A stretch of 64,000 bases of DNA. It comes from Neodiprion pinetum. Its lineage: Eukaryota > Arthropoda > Insecta > Hymenoptera > Diprionidae. Within the stretch, counting starts at the first letter, position 1. Each line of letters starts with the position of its first letter. The stretch is taken from the NCBI RefSeq assembly GCF_021155775.2, contig NC_060238.1, positions 17,646,542 through 17,710,541 of the forward strand. Reading direction: 5' to 3'. Shown here one piece after another: positions 11,911 through 24,700 of this stretch. Made by a program: the position numbers and the translations under genes. The notes beneath the pieces were generated by a model that did no database searches, was not told the DNA's origin, and saw only the letters and a program-made list of their open reading frames with translations.

Positions 11911-14900
11911 CTGTGTCCATTGGTGAAAAAAGTATGATACTTTAGCCAGATACTACGAGTATTAAAATATCACAACTATATCAATGAATTTTATTAAAGA
12001 ATACGAGTACTGAGGTCCTTGAAAGTCGCTTGAACCGAACGTACAAACCGTATGAAGAAAGTTGTATTATTACGTGTAATACGATAGTGATGTGATCAAT
12101 CACGCCATGCTTTCATATTAAAATCATTTTAACAGTGTGCAGATTTAAAATTTAAAATTTTTAGTGTCAGATTAATATGACCTCAAACTCGAACCAAATA
12201 CTTTGCCCACCAATTTTTCGTTCGCTAAATTGTGTAATTCAGATGCTGGAAGATGATTAATGATGTATACCATATATCGAGCAGATATTGCATGCCCTGA
12301 ACTGTATCACATCTTTGAAAATGATCGTCTCGAAATAGCTACCCAGGAACAGTCATTTAAATAAATCTTTTAGTCAATATGATACTATATGAGTTCATTG
12401 ACAGTTGCAAAATTCACGCGAAAACTATGTTATTTTGGTCTCTATGGACGAAGTGATTATCATCTTATACAGTCAAATGGATGTTCGGGTATAAATGTCA
12501 GGTTAATATGTTCACAGATGAATTTTTGTTTTATATTTATCGTTACTTTGTTACGCCCCGAGTAATATTCTCATTGCATTAAATGTATCCACGTGGGGTG
12601 GTTATTCAGGTTAGAGCAATGCAAAAATTTGAAGAACTCGTGCGATGGAATCCCAACATGGAATACTGAAGTCGCTTGACATCGACAGTTTACATTTTTA
12701 CCTCAGATGTAGAATGCGATGACTTCCCGTGTTTGCACCACCAAGAATTTGACTTTGATAAGTATTTTTATATTCAGGACAAAAAATTATTCAATGACAT
12801 CACCTACGCTGTTTACTCTCATTTTATTTATGGTAATCCCGTGAAAAGATGAGTAGATCTAGATTGTCCTGATTCAAGCCATCAGATATAATTGGATCCA
12901 AATTTTGTCTTTATCGACAATCTGATTTAAACATCATAGGTACATAAGAAAATGGATTGTTGAAGTTAGCAGAATTCGAGGTTATATTTGTTTAATTTTA
13001 ACCTGATATTGTAAAATTTCATACAAGATGTCAAACGGTTCAGATATAATTATATCGCGTCGGATAAATGCATCCCTGTTGTTGAAACTGTATCCGCTAA
13101 GGGTTGCTGTTTGAATCTGTACTTCTTTCCACGAAGACAAGGAAATTTTCTGGTTACAGCTGCTTCGTGATTCATCTTAACGACTTTTATCACTGATTTC
13201 ACGTCAGTGTCAGATTTCAAAGTCAGAATGACTTTTATCACCCCTGTCGATGATACAAGTCACAGAATCAGGCCCGTGGTCTGATCAGATCCAATTATTA
13301 CTATAATTGGATCCACCATTATTGCAATATGTATAGTTAGGTCTGACAACATATCTAACCAGATCCAAGCAATCTACAATTATATTCAACTAGGTCCAAT
13401 TGGATTGGTCCAGATTTGATGTACCAATTTGATCCAGTCATTTTTCCCCCAGATATATACTATTTACCCGTGCTGATTGCATCTGATTTGACTTCGCCTT
13501 CGCTTGCCGTCTGGCAAGAGCTCCACCTCCATGAAGTCGAACTGGTTGCTCATCTTCGTCAATTTCACCGCGCTTGCGCCGCATCAGAAAGTCAGTTTGC
13601 TCATCCTCGCCACCAGCGAAAAGGAACTCAGATGGGCTTTCATTTCTGGCTTCGTCACCGCGGTACTGGGCACGAATAGCGTAGGGTTCGGCATAGCTTG
13701 ATCTGTCCTCTGCAAGGTGCAGACTTCCGTCCTCGAAGCTGTCATCATCAAACTCACTTCCTTCGTCAATCTCGTCGTCGTCCTGCGGTCTGTATCCAAG
13801 GAAGGCGACTCCGCTTTCAGGAATAACTGCGCTAGCACGTCTGCGCCGCGCAAACCGTTCCGGACTACGTTTGAGTCTATTATTAACAGCAGAAGAAGTG
13901 TCCTCGAGTAAACTCTGGTCCAATGATACACCTGGTGGCAGTTCATCATCGATATTAGCCTGTGCTTGTTCGGGTATGATTATCGGATTCCTGATTTCTC
14001 GGTTGTTCGTTGTTGATGATATTTGCGGCTCACTCTTGACGAGGTAAACTTGGCGTGGGACGATGCTTCTTTTGATTGGGAATCTCGACATTTTGGAAGC
14101 GTCCTCGTCAGTTGCGCCGTAAGTTGGCGCAGACCGTTTGCGTATGCTTTCGTGGCGCAGCTTAGCCTTCACAAGGACGTCGGGATCCAGGGTTTCGACA
14201 CCTTCGATAGCACGCAATTGTCTTTCATCTGCGGTGCTCGAGCGTTTTACTCTTTTTAAAATATGTCGTTTAGCCTTTTGGTGTGGCCTTCGAATCCCGT
14301 CGATGATTGATCGTTTTGAAACACTTTTCCGCTCGCTTGGTGCATCTAAACTTTGATTATTCTCAACCTCGTCCTCTTCATCCTCGCTCTGCATTGCATC
14401 ATACTTTGCATTGTTCACTTCGATTTCGCGTATTTTTTGCTTCTCTTCTACACCCCGTTTGATTTCTTCTTTTATTGAGTCTATCCTCTGTTGGATCTGT
14501 TGCTCGACTCTTTTCTCGTAATCAGTGTCCAGGTCATCATTAGCGAAGTTTTTAGATTCCTTCTTCATATCATCACTAAAAGAGTCCCCGGTTCTTTTCG
14601 CATCCCAGTCCACGCTTGCGTCGGATTTTGTATCAACATTCATCGATTCTTGTTTTAAGCTTTCATTTGTTTCGTCCCGGCCTTTTAGAGTGTCTTCTTG
14701 TGCTTCGTGGCTGGAACTCGATGATACCGCGACTGAATTTTGATCTGTTTCCCGTTTCAAATTATCAAGAGATTTCTCACCCAGGTTTCCAAGACGCTCC
14801 AGAGGTCCTTTTGCATCTTCGCTCAGGTTAGTTGTGTCATTTTGTTCAGAACTACCTCCATTGGCTTCGGTGTCGTGTCTCTTCACCCGGCTATCGGATT

Positions 14901-16864
14901 TTTCGGCCTTTTCTGAAAGTGACGTTTCTGGTCTAATCTTTGCGCCCTGGATGTTAGAATCATCCGTTTCGTCGGTATCCCCGTACGGTTCGTCTTGATC
15001 ATCGACACCCTCGTATTCTTCTTCTAAGACTTCTGCTTCTCTTTTATCGACTTCTTGATTATAAAAATCATCATCTTCCGCTGAATTCTGAGGGAGATCA
15101 ACTTTTTGAGACTCTTCACTGTTCTGCGAAACTTCCGGTGCATTTTCCTTGTAGCCAACCGGTGCTTCTAAGTCTTCATCATCACCCGTTTCTTCATACT
15201 CTGTAGATTTTTGTTCAAGGTCGGCTTCATCTCCGAGGTTTTTGCTGTCAAACTCCGACTCGTGCAATTTTGCGTCATCTTTTACAGCAGAATAACCACC
15301 TTTGTCGTGTACGAGGCCTCTCACCTTTGCAAGAGAGCTCCGAGTCATGAGATCACTCTGCTTAATTGCCCTGGATTTCGGCTTCATTGTTTTCATTGAA
15401 TAAGAATTTCTCTTCCCTTCCCTTTTACCGCACTTTACTTTATCCTCCTCCCTGGATTGCGACAATTCCGAAGATGTGGTTTGTTGCTTGCGAAGATCTC
15501 TCTTATCCTTACAAAGGTCAAAGTCGAGAAGTTAAGGGAAATAAAATGAGTTATCCTTTATGAAATTTATACCGAGAAAAAGCTGTGAAAGTTCACAGAT
15601 TGAGCATCTAACTACACATGCGCGAGTTTTGTCATGTTTTCACGCAGGTTAGTCTCCTCAAGTTTAAGCTGCCAAACAAGTGTTATGGAGTTTATATAGG
15701 TGATGCGAATTTTCTCAGACCCAGGAGATCTCAAATAATGATTATATTAATTTGGGAAGGCGTGGCAAGCCTTCATTTTCAATTGGGTGATGACTGATGA
15801 CTTGCTTCGAGTCATTACAACAACGTAGTTTCAAATGGCAATTTGAAGTAGAAGAATTTGACATCTCGTGCTACATGTCGATTGGTTGGCTCCCTTTGTT
15901 TCGCAGGTAAAAGTTTTGCCGCGGTATTATCTCGCGATCCAAAAGATTTTATACGCAGTCACTTACTCAGTATGCAAGTTTCTGTTAATTTTCACCGTCT
16001 TCTCTCGGTATGCAATTTAAATGGTATAGTTATGCCAATTAATTTACCTGATCAGCACGATCTCCCGAAGCATCGAATTTCGCGGGAGAATTCCTTTTCA
16101 GATCCCCTTTATCGTTTAACAGTTTTCCAGCATTGCCATCAATTGGATGATTGGCCTTCTTGAATCGTTGCTTTCCGGAAATCAGCCCTGCCTTGCGGGA
16201 AGGATTTGACGACCCACCAAGAGGGACGGCACTCCCCGCGTCTCGAATTGCCCGCTTTCGACGAATCGGTACTTCGTTAACATTGCTAATGTCTTGCTTG
16301 TCGGTTAGCTGACCATATTCAATGTTTTGATCCGTTTCATCGCTCATCCGTCTCGTGTTTTCTTTTAGTTTCACGTTATGGTAGACCTGACTGCCAGAGG
16401 AGCTTCAAACGAATTTAATATTACAAGTATCATCGGAATGATTTAAGGTATCGTTATTTGATTACGATCTTTTATTGTACACCGCGTTATTATCGTTACT
16501 GGAATACAGTACAAGTATATGTGAAATTTACGTTCATATCAAAGATTAAATTGATAAAATATTCAAGATTAAACATCTCAAGAATTACAAATAGACCTTT
16601 TCTTGAGACGGCTTCAGTTATTAAGAAGGAACTACACTGGAGTGAAACGTTGATGTATGTTTTTGAATGTCATTTACTAATAATCGATCTGCTAATGTTT
16701 TCTTGAAGTCCAGTAAAATCTCAAACTAATATTCTGTGATCAATTTCTCAGGACCATATTTACCTGGTGGCTGAATCCAATGTGTGAGTTAGACAGCTAG
16801 CTGATTGAGATAATATTGACAGGGCACAGAAATACAGGTAGTTAAGCAGTACTTCTTTTCTCAT
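11686..16864 (-). CDS. Secreted acidic proprotein with many furin-type sites (four exons)
   Basis: The proposed CDS joins 16864-16764, 16390-16048, 15507-13468 and 11910-11686, giving about 902 residues. Every junction has a GT donor and AG acceptor with matching phase (2, 0, 0). Residues 1-24 look like a signal peptide: short basic start, hydrophobic core LLNYLYFCALSIL, then QSASC. The rest is very acidic around residues 235-350, has a probable coiled coil near 473-525, and carries repeated furin-like sites: RRKR (~76), KRVKR (~575), RKR (~605), RRRR (~701), RRKR (~793) and KRVKR (~892). No globular domain is recognised. The likely fate is secretion with proteolytic cutting into pieces, as in a prohormone, matrix or venom/silk-type precursor; the class is not known. 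It lies 1.9 kb downstream of the giant gene on the same strand. Confidence 0.7.
11911..13467 (-). other. Intron 3 of the secreted-protein gene
   Basis: Intron between exons 3 and 4, AT-rich, with no other gene recognised. Its first part (plus coordinates 13255-13440) holds the GATCCAATT-type repeat listed separately. Confidence 0.5.
13255..13440. repeat. Cluster of GATCCAATT / AATTGGATC motifs
   Basis: Variants of 'agatccaatt' and its complement 'aattggatcc' occur at least five times here, with another near 12888. Some form short palindromes. The meaning is unknown; decayed repeat sequence inside an intron is the simplest reading. Confidence 0.4.
13468..15507 (-). CDS. Exon 3 of secreted proprotein (main exon)
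   Basis: About 680 codons with no stop. The acceptor 'cctttgtaag' precedes DKRDLRKQQ; an in-frame stop sits about 30 bases upstream of it. The exon begins Lys/Arg-rich, becomes strongly Glu/Asp/Ser-rich, has an EK-rich helical part (VEQQIQQRIDSIKEEIKRG), then a series of dibasic sites separated by 20-90 residues. The donor CGG/gtaaat is phase 0. If it is not used, translation runs ten more codons to a stop at 13438. Confidence 0.75.
16048..16390 (-). CDS. Exon 2 of secreted proprotein
   Basis: The acceptor is 'cctctggcag', whose first exonic base completes the serine codon split by the previous intron. It encodes about 114 residues starting QVYHNVKLKEN, with an RRKR site after EVP, and ends GDRADQ at donor CAG/gtaaat in phase 0. 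An in-frame stop lies just upstream of the acceptor, so this exon cannot extend much further 5'. Confidence 0.65.
16764..16864 (-). CDS. Exon 1 of secreted proprotein (signal peptide)
   Basis: The start at 16864 is the first real ATG in this frame; codons upstream are open but contain no ATG. It encodes MRKEV, a hydrophobic stretch, and a small-residue cleavage zone ending QSASC, then LTHTLDSAT. The exon ends at a donor CCAG/gtaaat in phase 2. Transcript evidence for the 5' end is absent, so an upstream non-coding exon is possible. Confidence 0.6.
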
Positions 16865-17652
16865 AATAGGCGTTGTGATTGTACCATCACCAAGTATTAT
16901 AATCCCACCTGCAGAGATGTTGGAAGGTCTCACGAATGGGATTACCGATTTAGGTTGCGTCTTCAAGTTATTGAACAAACATAATTATTTATTTTCCAAC
17001 GCATTTCAGGAATAAATATTAAACACAAAACAATAGCTGGCTAGCTATAGGAAACAACACAGATTTCACGTACACGTGACGATCGGAGATATTTCTCCTA
17101 CGTATCTCGTTTACACTCGATTTAGTTCAATTCTTACTCACGCATGCTGTGTATGTGAAAAGGTGAAAGATGCACCTAGAAATGCAAGTCAACCATTTCA
17201 TAACCAGATAAATTTTCAGAACTGCACAACCAGAAGAATTCACTAAAAGAATTTCATGGAAAGTAGAATCAATAATGAGAAATATGATACCATCAGATAT
17301 GGAGATCTCGAATCTATGGATTTCAGAAAGCCTTCAAATTTGAAGGGTTGTTTCATAGATTTTTGTCGGGATTTATAGGGACCCTATGTACCGGAAAATT
17401 TTCGCTTACGCTATACGATGATGAGGTAAGTGGTGATGGTAATAATAATCATAGTAGTCTGACTCAAGTAATAAAAGCATTTTTATTTTATGAAAGTACA
17501 ACTGTGTAAATAAATCAAATATCATGTATCTACGATACGGATAAAATAAATTAGGCCAAAAAATAATAACAATGAAAATGAAGGCTATAATAAGAATAAC
17601 AAGTAGCACGATAATTATAATAACGATGATAGCAAAGTAGTGATAGTGATAT
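16865..17652. other. 5' flank of the secreted-protein gene
   Basis: No confident coding sequence. The minus-strand promoter of the secreted-protein gene must lie here or further upstream, but no TATA or initiator was convincing. The part near 17540-17640 is an AAT/ATA-rich low-complexity tract. Confidence 0.4.
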
Positions 17653-17985
17653 AGGGGAATGTGGGGCATGACGGACCCCGTAAGACGCAAATTATTTTTT
17701 GTGGCTTTTAAACACCGGGTACAAGTTGCTTTGATCCATCTTGAACAAATTCATCATCATATTGCCATAATTTCAACAAAAAAAAATTTACATGGCATGA
17801 CGGACCCCCGCCAAAAAATTATTAAAAAAATACTGTTATTTTTTAAAACTTTTAAAGTATTCCATCTCATCCGAAATACTCTATTCGGTTTACAAATCGC
17901 TTATAAACTCGCAATTATAAAACTATTGAACAGAACTTTGTTTTGACAAATATTTCAGGGCGGCCGTTGTGCCCCACGATCCCCT
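17653..17985. mobile_element. Small non-autonomous element with TGGGGCA-type inverted ends
   Basis: The left end 'aggggaatgtggggcatg' matches the complement of the right end 'gtgccccacgatcccct' imperfectly over about 17 bases. 'catgacggacccc' also occurs twice inside. About 330 bases, AT-rich, non-coding. It resembles a MITE, but no clear target duplication was found. Confidence 0.5.
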
Positions 17986-18759
17986 GATGTGAGTTATTGC
18001 TATTCTACCAACTGAGAAACAAACGCGAACCGTTACTAAATAAGGACTCCAGTGGAATTATTATTTAAGATATTTTAACAATTATTTGCGAAATGTAGTA
18101 TGTAAATCAATTTGTAAATTGAATGTCAAAGGCTCAAAATCAATTCTAATTTTGGAATGCTTCCTAGAATAATATTATTTTGACCTTAGGTCAAAGTTGA
18201 GGTCGACGATTGGACAACTTCGATAGTTTTTTGATTTTAATCTGCTCAACTTTTTCTCCTTTCTAAGCTCTATAGTTTTTGTTTTGCAATACACTTTTGC
18301 TATCAGTCACGTTTATTTCTGCTTGCTTTCATGTTATAACAGGCCTATATGCGATGATTTATATTTATATTATGTAAATATAATATGTATATAGTATACG
18401 TGTATATTGTGTATATCAATAACGAGATAAATTTCATCATATGTAATTAATGCAGATTTTAGCAGATATAAGTTTGTCGGGAAATAATATTCAACAATAA
18501 TTTATCACAGTATAGATAAAATATCATTGCGTATATATAATATATAATATTTTTGCAAAAAATGTAACCGTATAGTATAGTCAGATGATCACATCAATAT
18601 AACATATAGAATAGTAAAATTCTGAATTCTTATCACAGTTCTAGAGTGTCGTAAAGGAATTTCGCCGACTTAGGCTTACTTGAAGTAACACCAAGTGAAG
18701 TAAGTGCGATAAAAGTTACAGCTTTTGTGTACGACCTTGAGGACTGGTAAACTAATTGA
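17986..18759 (-). other. 3' UTR and downstream region of the giant SAXO-like gene
   Basis: AT-rich non-coding sequence following the stop at 18760. It contains several TTTATA/TTTATT hexamers on the plus strand. No other gene was seen. Confidence 0.5.
18312..18317 (-). terminator. Candidate poly(A) signal of the giant SAXO-like gene
   Basis: AATAAA on the minus strand about 440 bases past the stop codon. It is a single hexamer match without transcript support. Confidence 0.35.
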
Positions 18760-21700
18760 TTAATTGGAAATCAGTGGCATGTAGAACTTGTGTTTTGGCG
18801 TGTCTCTTGTGTGCTTGAAGGGCGCCTTCTTAGCTTCCAATAGTGCAGCTGGACATGGACCCTGTTGTTTCGGAACGAACTCCTTCTTATAGGATGTTGA
18901 TGTAGTTGCGCTCCCATCGCCAAGAGCGATGTGCGATACATTTGAGCGTCTTTGAACGCGCTCGGTCTTCTGCGTAGTAAAGTTACCGTAACTGTTGGCT
19001 TCGCGTTGAGAGTAGAATTTTCCGCCAATCGTAAGGTTATCGCGATGAACGACGCGTTGTGGCCTTTCGTATGTCGCCGATGCCCAAGGGTTGCCATCCT
19101 TGGTACTGCGGTGTAAGGAGGTCAGACTGCGACGATCGCTGCTCTGACTCGAATTACTGATATACTGCCCAGAGTCAGCAAGGTTCGATATGCTCTTTCG
19201 TTGAGCCGCGGCAGTTGACGAAATCGTGTGAAGTGCCTCAGTCGATGAGGTTACTCCTCTGCGATGCAGTACTGAATTGCTGACATCTGCGGACGATGAA
19301 GAGATGATATTTTTTCTGTGATGACTGGTCTTGGTAGAAGAATCCACCGCTGATTGTCCTGAATATCCTCCAATGATTTGTTTGAAGTCGTTGCTGCTCG
19401 ATTGATTTGTGTTGTAACGTGCTTGGCTGGCAACGGTATGCTGAGTATGCATCGAGCTGTGATGATGACGTGCTGAGTTTGTTTGCCTGTTGTCAACTAA
19501 TTCGGTATTCACGTAATCACGCCGGGAAATTTCGTGCTGTTGCTGTTGCTGGTGTTGCTGCTGCTGTCGTTGATGTCGTTCAATTTGTTGTTGTTTCTGA
19601 ATATCTTGAATGCTGGTTGACCTATTGTCTGCCAAGTGACGCGTATTTGATGATATGTCTCGAGTGATTTGGTTACGAGCGTGCTTATTCACATCAGTTA
19701 TTGATCTGTCATCGACCACGTAACGGGTTTGTGACACATTTTCGGATCTCAGACGTTGTTCGTTGTTTATACGATGATGTTGTTCGTTAACATGTCGCTG
19801 GTTATCCACGGCTGTAGTTGACCTTCGGGAAATGTCATTGTCTTGGACTATGCTACCAACGGATGAGTCTCCTCTTGGACCGCTGGGACCTCCACCAATT
19901 ACTGAATTATCGATGACTCGAGTGGCGTGACGCTCCGATACATTTGTATGATGTGCATGTTGTTGGTGAGATGTTTGACCAACTAACTTTTGCCCCGTGT
20001 GTTTTGTTGTCGTTTCCCTAATTACTGTTACTACTGAACCGTCAGGCATAGTTTTAGTTTCCGTTGTTGCAGCTCGTTTAACATTTGATTGCACATCGTC
20101 CAGTTTAGTAGCTACTTCACGGCCAGTTTTACGCGTGTATGTGTTGTAGTTGCGCTGATTTGTTGTCGACATTGTGCTTGTGTCTTCACCAAGTGAAATT
20201 GAGGACTCCATGTGTGTTTGGCGATTTACTGGCCGATCGTAGGATACGATGCCAGCTGAATCCTTCCTGGTTGGTGTGAATGTATCTCTTGAAGTTGTCT
20301 TAGATTCCATTGCATCGGTACTGATTTTCAGGTTGCCCTCGTGACGTTTGACTTCTACGCGTTCGCCACGGATAACTTTGTATGCCGATTTCTGTGAAGT
20401 CGTATCCCGGAAATCACCAGTCATTTTCAAGTTATCCTCTCTTCTAACTATTTCTGTTCTCTCTGCTTTTTTCGGAGAGTAGTCGTCCCTTGGTCGACCG
20501 TCAAATTCACCTTCCGATTTCAAGTTATCTCCATGACGAATAGGTGTTCTACGTTCACCAGGTCCAACTTGTTGCGGTATTCTTTGCTCAAAATCACCTT
20601 CAGGTTTAAGATTATCTGGATGCTTGATTGGAGATCTTCTCTCACCGGGACCAACGTGACTCTTCTCTGGTCTTTCAAAGTCACCTTCAGGTCTTAAGTT
20701 GTCAGACTGTCTCTGAATAAAGGTTCTTTCACCACCAACATGTGTGGTGTAGTCATCTCTCCTACGGACATCAACGAATTCACCCTCAATCCTAAGATTA
20801 TCTTCGTGTCTCACAACATCCACTCTTTCGACCTTTGTGATCTTTTTGTAATCGTCTCTTGACCTACGCACATCAATCTCTCCTTCCATTCGAAGATGGT
20901 CTTCGCGGCGACGCACTTCGAAGCGATCACCTTTTACAACTCTGTAATCATCTTTAGAAGTTTGTGTCATTTGCATCTCACCCTCAGATCGCAGATTATC
21001 TTGCGGGCGTTTGATAATTGCGCGATCACCCTTCTTCGGCGTCGATTCATTTTTCGGCATCCCGTAGAAGTCACCTTCCGGATGAAGATTGTCTTCGTGG
21101 CGAATCGGGGTACGTCTTTCACCAGGTCCCACTTTACTTGGAGTCCGTTTCTCGAAATCGCCCTCAGGCTTCAGGTTGTCCTCATGGCGAATCGGGGTAC
21201 GTCTTTCACCTGGTCCCACTTTACTTGGAGCCCGTCTCTCGAAATCACCCTCAGGCTTCAGGTTGTCCTCATGGCGAATCGGGGTACGTCTTTCACCTGG
21301 TCCCACTTTACTTGGAGACCGTCTCTCGAAATCACCCTCAGGCTTCAGGTTATCCTCATGGCGAATCGGGGTACGTCTTTCACCTGGTCCCACTTTAGTT
21401 GGAGACCTTCTTTCGAAATCACCCTCTGGTTTGAGGTTATCTGCATGACGGATCGGTGTCCGCCTTTCACCTGGACCAACGGGTGATTTATCTGGCCTTT
21501 CAAAGTCACCTTCTGGTCTAAGGTTGTCTTTAGGTTTCTTGACAACAGCTCGATCTCCTTTGGTTGGCGCAGCATCTTTTGGTCGACGAATGAAGTCTCC
21601 CTCTGGTTTCAGATTGTCTGGATGTTTTATCGGTGATCTGCGTTCAGCTGGACCCACCGGAGCCTTTTCTGGACGTTCAAAGTCACCTTCTGGACGAAGA

Positions 21701-24700
21701 TTGTCTTCGTGCCTAATAATCTCAGTGCGTTCACCACGTGTTATATTGTAGTCATCACGTCTACGCACGTCAATAAATTCTCCTTCGATCTTCAGGTTAT
21801 CTTCATGTCTGACAACGTCAACACGCTCGGTTCTCGAAATGGTGTAATCGTCTCTGGATCTGTGCACATCAATTTCACCTTCCATTCTCAGATTATCCTT
21901 GTGCACAACAATTTCGGATCTCTCCCCAATCTTTCGAACATAATCCTCTCTTGGCCTGCCAGTGAATTCACCTTCTGGTTTGAGGTTATCTTGAGGTTTC
22001 TTCTGCACTGGACGTTCTACGCGTTTCGGAGTGAAATCATCTTTGGGACGCCCAGTAAACTCTCCCTCCGGATGAAGATTGTCTTCATGGCGTATGGGTG
22101 TCCTGCGCTCAGCTGGTCCAAAGATTGCTTTGTCGGGACGCTCGAAATTTCCTTCCGGACGTAAATTATCTTTTGGTTTCTTGATATCAGCTCGGTCGCC
22201 ACGTTTTGGAGTCTCTTCCTTTGGACGCCCAGTGAAATCACCTTCGGGTTTAAGATTGTCAGCGTGTTTGATGGGTGTTCTTTTCTCTGCTGGGCCGTAA
22301 GATGTTTTTTCAGGCCTATCGAATTCACCCTCAGGACGAAGGTTATCTTTGGGTTTCTTTATTTCCGCTCGTTCTCCTTTTTTCGGGGCTTCTTCTAGCT
22401 GGCGATCCGTAAAGTCCCCTTCCGGTTTTAGGTTGTCAGCGTGTTTGATTGGTGTACGCCGCTCCGCCGGCCCGACGGGTTTCTTGTCCGGCCTTTCAAA
22501 GTCTCCCTCTGGTTTAAGATTGTCCTTGGGTTTCTTGACTTCAGCTCGTTCTCCTTTAACTACTTTATAATCATCGCGCGTTCTCATATCGATGAATTCT
22601 CCTTCCATACGTAAATTATCTTCATATTTAGTAACCTCAACACGTTCTCTGAGCAGAAAATCTGTGTAATCGTCACGGGATCGATAAGTTTGTATGTCAC
22701 CTTCCATTCGAAGATTATCAGTATGTTTGATTACGTCAACACGCTCGCCTTTAATTATCTTGTAGTCATCTCTCACTCTGCCAACAAAATCACCCTCAGG
22801 CTTCAGATTGTCAGAATGTTTAATGGGCGTTCGTCTTTCAGCCGGTCCAACCGATGTTTTCTCAGGTCTCTGAAACTCTCCCTCTGGTCGGAGGTTATCT
22901 CTTGGCCTTTTGACTTCAGGTCTCTCAGCAGGACGGAACTTTTCATGCTCCGGCCTCTCAAATTCACCTTCTGGTCGGAGATTATCACCGTGCTTGATCG
23001 GTGTTCGTTTTTCGGCAGGACCGTAAGAGGTCTTTTCTGGCCTTTCAAACTCACCCTCCGGTCGAAGGTTATCCTTTGGCTTCTTGACTTCGGGTCTTTC
23101 TGCAGGACGATACTTTTCATGTTCCGGTCTCTCAAATTCACCTTCCGGTCGAAGATTATCGCCGTGTTTGATTGGCGTTCGTTTTTCAGCAGGACCATAA
23201 GAAGTCTTTTCTGGTCTTTCAAACTCGCCCTCTGGCCGAAGGTTATCTTTAGGCTTCTTGACTTCTGGTCTTTCAGCAGGGCGATATCGCTCGTGTTCAG
23301 GTCTTTCGAATTCACCCTCTGGTCGAAGATTATCGTCGTGCTTGATCGGCGTCCGTTTTTCAGCAGGCCCGTAAGGTGTCTTTTCGGGTCTCTCGAATTC
23401 TCCTTCAGGTCGTAAATTGTCCTTTGGCCGTTTGACTTCAGGTCTCTCAGCAGGGCGGTACTTTTCATGCTCAGGTCTTTCGAATTCACCTTCAGGTCGA
23501 AGGTTATCATCATGTTTGATTGGTGTTCGTTTTTCAGCCGGACCGTACGGAGTTTTTTCTGGTCTTTCAAACTCACCCTCCGGTCGGAGGTTGTCTTTCG
23601 GCTTCTTAACTTCGGGTCTTTCAGCAGGGCGGTATTTTTGATGCTCGGGTCTTTCAAATTCACCTTCGGGTCGAAGATTATCGTCGTGCTTGATCGGCGT
23701 CCGTTTTTCAGCAGGCCCGTAAGGTGTCTTTTCGGGTCTCTCGAATTCTCCTTCAGGTCGCAGATTATCCTTTGGCTTTTTGACTTCAGGTCTCTCAGCA
23801 GAGCGGTACTTTTCATGCTCAGGTCTTTCGAATTCACCTTCAGGTCGAAGGTTGTCATCATGCTTGATCGGCGTCCGTTTTTCAGCCGGCCCATAAGGCG
23901 TCTTCTCGGGTCTTTCGAATTCTCCTTCAGGTCGCAAATTGTCCTTCGGCCTTTTGACTTCAGGTCTCTCAGCAGGGCGGTACTTTTCATGCTCCGGTCT
24001 TTCAAATTCACCTTCAGGTCGAAGATTATCATCGTGTTTGATCGGTGTTCGTTTTTCAGCCGGACCGTACGGAGTTTTTTCTGGTCTTTCAAACTCACCC
24101 TCCGGTCGGAGGTTGTCTTTCGGCTTCTTAACCTCGGGTCTCTCAGCAGGGCGGTACTTTTCATGCTCAGGTCTTTCGAATTCACCTTCAGGTCGAAGGT
24201 TGTCATCATGCTTGATCGGCGTCCGTTTTTCAGCCGGCCCATAAGGCGTCTTTTCGGGTCTTTCGAATTCTCCTTCAGGTCGCAAATTGTCCTTCGGCCT
24301 TTTGACTTCAGGTCTCTCAGCAGGGCGGTACTTTTCATGCTCCGGTCTTTCAAATTCACCTTCAGGTCGAAGATTATCATCGTGTTTGATGGGTGTTCGT
24401 TTTTCTGCCGGACCGTACGGAGTTTTTTCTGGTCTTTCAAACTCACCCTCCGGTCGGAGGTTGTCTTTCGGCTTCTTAACTTCGGGTCTTTCAGCAGGGC
24501 GGTACTTTTCATGCTCAGGTCTTTCGAATTCACCTTCAGGTCGAAGGTTGTCATCATGCTTGATCGGCGTCCGTTTTTCAGCCGGCCCATAAGGCGTCTT
24601 TTCGGGTCTTTCGAATTCTCCTTCAGGTCGCAAATTGTCCTTCGGCCTTTTGACTTCAGGTCTCTCAGCGGGGCGGTACTTTTCATGCTTAGGTCTTTCG

